Source of the DNA: Devosia sp. 67-54
GTDB lineage: Bacteria > Pseudomonadota > Alphaproteobacteria > Rhizobiales > Devosiaceae
NCBI RefSeq assembly: GCF_001899075.1
Contig: NZ_MKVA01000006.1
Location: 248,001-312,000, forward strand
Length of the DNA stretch: 64,000 nt
Reading direction: 5' to 3'
Shown: positions 61,049 through 64,000 of the stretch, in pieces
Layout of the letters: every line of letters begins with the position of its first letter
How positions within the stretch are numbered: position 1 is the stretch's first letter
Translations under genes and position numbers: made by a program
Notes under the pieces: generated by a model
The model's database searches: none
Seen by the model: the letters and a program-made list of their open reading frames with translations, nothing else
Told to the model about the DNA's origin: nothing

Positions 61049-64000
61049 GTGCTCAATCGCCTGTTCATCGCCATCGGGGTGCTGGTCATCCTCGCCATCG
61101 GCGCGGCCTTCGTCGTGCCGCGCTTCATCCAATGGGGCGACTATCGCGACCGGCTGCAGACCATGGCCGCCGAGGCCTTCGGCACCGAGGTGGCGATCGA
61201 AGGCGACATCCATCTGACGCTGCTGCCGGCGCCCAAGCTCGAATTCACCAGGGTGCGGGTCGGCCCCGCCTCGGCCCCGGTGCTGCAGGTGGGGCAGGTG
61301 GACGCCGAGTTCTCGCTGCTCGATTTCCTGCGCGACCAGTACAAGGTGACGAGCCTGACGCTCAACCATCCGACGGTCAATCTGGCCGTCGCGGCGGATG
61401 GCAGCATCAGCTCGGGCATTGCCATTGCCGGGCAGGGGCAGTCGAACGTGTCGATCGCCAACGCCAATGTGGAATCCGGGTCGGTGCACCTGACTGACAT
61501 GCGCTCCGGCGCCATCTATGCCGCCGACGGCATAAACGGGCAGCTCAAGCTCGACGCCCTCAAGGGCCCGTTCAGCTTCCAGGGCAATGTCAGCGTCGAT
61601 CACGCCGCCTATGCCGTGCGGGTGAGTACCACCCGCTTCGACGACAAGGGCAGCACCACGCTGGCGCTGTTCATCAAGGCCGACAACCAGAGCTTCACGC
61701 TCGACAGCAGCGGCACGCTCACCCTCGGCGCGGTTCCCAAATACGCCGGCGATCTGACCTACCGGGCGCCACCGCCGCGGGTCAAGGAGGGCGACGCGGT
61801 GGACGCCGGGCGCGGCGATTTCGTGCTGACCGGCAAGGTCGACGCCGGCCCCGACCGCGTGCTGCTGTCGGACTACGTGGCGCTGCCCGACGAGAACCGC
61901 GCAGCGACGCGCCTCACCGGCGCGGGCGAGCTCAAGCTCGGCAAGGCGGTGTCGTTCAACGCCATCGTTTCGGGCGGCGTGGTGGCGCTGCCGCCGCGCG
62001 ACGCCACCAAGGAACTGACCGATCCGCCCTATGAGCTGGTGCGGCTGCTGGGCGAATTACCGCTGCCGCCGATCCCGCCGGTCATGGGCACGGTCGGGCT
62101 CGACATCGCCGAGCTCAATCTGCGCGCGGTGTCGCTGCGTGACGTGCGGCTCGAGGCCTCGACCGACACCAAGGGCTGGACCATCACCGATTTCGCGGCG
62201 GCCTTGCCGGGCGCCACGAGGCTGGGGCTGACCGGCACCCTCGGCCTTGCCGGCGGCAAGCCGGTCTTCACCGGCGGCGTGACGCTCGACAGCACGCAGC
62301 TCGACCGGCTGGCGGCGCTGTGGCGGAGGCCGGCCGCCGGCGATCCGCTGCTCGGCCAGGCCGGATCGCTCAAGGCCGACGTCGCCCTGTCGGGCGATAC
62401 GCTGACGCTGGGCGCCGGCACGCTGGTCGTCGGTGGTATCAACCAGGGCTTCGATGCCCAGATCGGTTTCGGCCAGCCGCGGCGGCTGAAGCTCGACGCG
62501 CATTTCACCACGCTCGGGCCGGAGGAAGGCGCGACGCTGGCGGCGCTGCTGCCGGATTTGACTGGCAGCGGCAGCTTCGGCGCCACTTTTCCCAAGGGCG
62601 AAATCGACCTCAGCGCCGGCAAGGCGGCGCTGTTCGGACTCGACGGCACCAATCTCGACGCCCACGCCACCTGGGAGGGCGGGGTGCTTGAGTTCCAGAA
62701 GCTGAGCGCCGAGGATTTCGGCGGCGCGCAGTTCGACGCCCGGCTCACCGCCTTCGGCACGCTTGCGGCCCCCGAGCTCTCCGGCACCGGCATGATCAAG
62801 CTCGAAGCCGACGCACCGCTGCTCGATACCCTGCTCGGCGCCATCCATACGCCGCCGGCGATCGCCGATTTCCTGCACAATTCGCTGCCGGCCGACCTCA
62901 ACGTGCAGCTCGACGCGCCCGCCGGCGATGGCGGCCAGGTGCTCAATGTCTCCGGCCGGCTGTCGGCCTCCGACACGCGGCTCGAGGCCAAGCTCGGGGC
63001 GGGCATCGCCAACGCGCTGGTCGCGCCCATCGCGGCCAGGCTGACGATGAGCTCGCAAAGCTCGCTGCTGATGACGCGCCAGCTCGGACTCGGCGCCCGC
63101 TCGATCTTCGGAGATGGAACGCCGCTCCAGCTCGATGCATCGATCGAGGGCGTGCCGGCCAACAGCTATGAGACGCATGTGCGTCTGGCGGGCGGCGACG
63201 ACCATATAAGCTTTGACGGCAACGTCATTCCCGGCGACTTCACCAGGATTAGCGGCACCGGCGGGCTCGACGTCAAGCTCGGCGATCCGCAGCTGGTGGC
63301 GGAGCTGCTGGGCGCCGGCGGGGTGTACCTGCCCCCGCTCGCCGGTACCGCCGACCTCGATTTTTCGGGGACCGAGCGGGCGAGCCTGTCGCGCATTGCG
63401 GCGTCCGGCGTGAGCGGCAATCTGGCGCTGGCGCGCAACGGCGCGCAGACCGCGATCACCGGCTCGCTGGCGCTCGATGCATTCGACGTCCACGCGCTGC
63501 TGCCTGCCCTCGCCGGAGCCGCCAGCACCGTGCCGGTCGCCGGCAGTCTGTGGCCCGGCGGACCGATCGACATTGGCGCCGCGCCGCGCACCACGACGGG
63601 GCGCATCGAGGTAACGGTAGCGGCGCTCGACAATGGCGTCTCGCCGCTCCTAAGCGATGTGAAATTCGGCTATGACTGGGACGCGCAGAGCGTGCATCTG
63701 CGCAATCTGTCGGGCGACCTCGGCGGCGGCACGCTGGGCGCCGACATCACCGTATGCTGTTCCAATGCCGCGCTGCCCGACAAGCAGGTGAGCGGGCGGC
63801 TGAGCCTCGCCGGCGTCGGCATCGACACCGTGGCGCCTGCGGCGGTGGCCGGCGGTCTCGACGGCACGCTGGAGGCGAGCGCGCAGTTCGACGGCAGCGG
63901 CGCAACGCTGGACCAGGCGATCGCGGCGATGACCGGCACCGGCAGCTATACCGTCAGCGGCTTTTCGGTGGCGCATTTCGATCCGGGCGTGTTCCGGGCT
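61049..64000 (+). CDS. AsmA-family envelope protein (partial, runs off the right edge)
   Basis: From GTG at 61049 the frame is open for 984 codons to the window edge. An N-terminal membrane anchor (LFIAIGVLVILAIGAAFVVP) precedes the AsmA opening (RFIQWGDYRDRLQTMAAEAFGTEVAIEGDIHLTLLPAPKLEFTRVRVG). The rest is beta-rich repeat (GELKLGKAVSF, GTGGLDVKLGD), typical of AsmA/YhdP-like bridges. These proteins shape the outer membrane and move phospholipids. The end is missing. Confidence 0.88.
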   Translation, partial: MLNRLFIAIGVLVILAIGAAFVVPRFIQWGDYRDRLQTMAAEAFGTEVAIEGDIHLTLLPAPKLEFTRVRVGPASAPVLQVGQVDAEFSLLDFLRDQYKVTSLTLNHPTVNLAVAADGSISSGIAIAGQGQSNVSIANANVESGSVHLTDMRSGAIYAADGINGQLKLDALKGPFSFQGNVSVDHAAYAVRVSTTRFDDKGSTTLALFIKADNQSFTLDSSGTLTLGAVPKYAGDLTYRAPPPRVKEGDAVDAGRGDFVLTGKVDAGPDRVLLSDYVALPDENRAATRLTGAGELKLGKAVSFNAIVSGGVVALPPRDATKELTDPPYELVRLLGELPLPPIPPVMGTVGLDIAELNLRAVSLRDVRLEASTDTKGWTITDFAAALPGATRLGLTGTLGLAGGKPVFTGGVTLDSTQLDRLAALWRRPAAGDPLLGQAGSLKADVALSGDTLTLGAGTLVVGGINQGFDAQIGFGQPRRLKLDAHFTTLGPEEGATLAALLPDLTGSGSFGATFPKGEIDLSAGKAALFGLDGTNLDAHATWEGGVLEFQKLSAEDFGGAQFDARLTAFGTLAAPELSGTGMIKLEADAPLLDTLLGAIHTPPAIADFLHNSLPADLNVQLDAPAGDGGQVLNVSGRLSASDTRLEAKLGAGIANALVAPIAARLTMSSQSSLLMTRQLGLGARSIFGDGTPLQLDASIEGVPANSYETHVRLAGGDDHISFDGNVIPGDFTRISGTGGLDVKLGDPQLVAELLGAGGVYLPPLAGTADLDFSGTERASLSRIAASGVSGNLALARNGAQTAITGSLALDAFDVHALLPALAGAASTVPVAGSLWPGGPIDIGAAPRTTTGRIEVTVAALDNGVSPLLSDVKFGYDWDAQSVHLRNLSGDLGGGTLGADITVCCSNAALPDKQVSGRLSLAGVGIDTVAPAAVAGGLDGTLEASAQFDGSGATLDQAIAAMTGTGSYTVSGFSVAHFDPGVFRA

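Overview
The window comes from a GC-rich alphaproteobacterium, most likely of the Hyphomicrobiales and perhaps close to Devosia. The chromosomal part carries a Shemin-type 5-aminolevulinate synthase (HemA), a class I (archaeal-type) lysyl-tRNA synthetase, the ligase-associated DEXH helicase/PdeM pair, a TIGR02186/TauE pair and a PodJ-like Sel1-repeat protein. That combination is typical of this order; the genus is a guess.

The window has two unlike parts. Bases 1 to about 21,890 are a defence/accessory island that is visibly less GC-rich than the rest. It ends abruptly inside a family 2 glycosyltransferase gene whose C-terminal third is missing. The rest, to 64,000, is ordinary chromosome. 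No integrase, transposase, tRNA or CRISPR array is visible, so how the island arrived cannot be read here, and its left end lies outside the window.

Island, left to right. (i) A TerB_N-domain membrane protein is cut by the window edge. (ii) A compact four-gene ubiquitin-like conjugation operon on the minus strand encodes, in transcription order, a double-ubiquitin-fold protein, an E2-like protein, a JAMM deubiquitinase and an E1. This is the BilA-BilB-BilC-BilD order of the bacterial ISG15-like (Bil) anti-phage system. (iii) Upstream on the same strand is a translationally coupled trio: a sigma-factor-like protein, an HTH protein, and a large fusion of an ImmA/IrrE metallopeptidase to a UvrD/AddA-type helicase with a nuclease-like tail. 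I infer that the trio may sense single-stranded or damaged DNA and de-repress the locus, as HTH/IrrE pairs do elsewhere. (iv) A second module on the plus strand holds a gluzincin-type metallopeptidase, a ComEC-like metallo-beta-lactamase protein coupled to it by ATGA, and an Lhr-like helicase; a PD-(D/E)XK-like nuclease gene converges on it. (v) A mixed stretch has a frameshifted small gene, a DUF4238 gene and an unrecognised gene. (vi) A coupled pair of HNH endonucleases follows, the first with an EVE/PUA-like N-terminus, suggesting modification-dependent restriction.

Chromosome: truncated glycosyltransferase, amino-acid-type binding protein, TerB protein, lysK, ClC channel, a coupled S24 repressor/AAC(6')-like acetyltransferase/dienelactone hydrolase operon, DUF952-pyrD, MATE exporter plus kinase, TIM-barrel isomerase, the Lhr-type helicase-PdeM repair pair, TIGR02186/TauE, and the Sel1/peptidoglycan-binding protein. 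After these come a NarL-type regulator facing a hybrid kinase, an H1-like protein, a regulator with a degenerate receiver, hemA, an acyltransferase-like protein, SDR, OmpA lipoprotein, envelope genes (L,D-transpeptidase and a glycosyltransferase/mannosyltransferase/small membrane protein operon), EamA transporter, UvrD/PcrA helicase, and an AsmA protein cut by the right edge.
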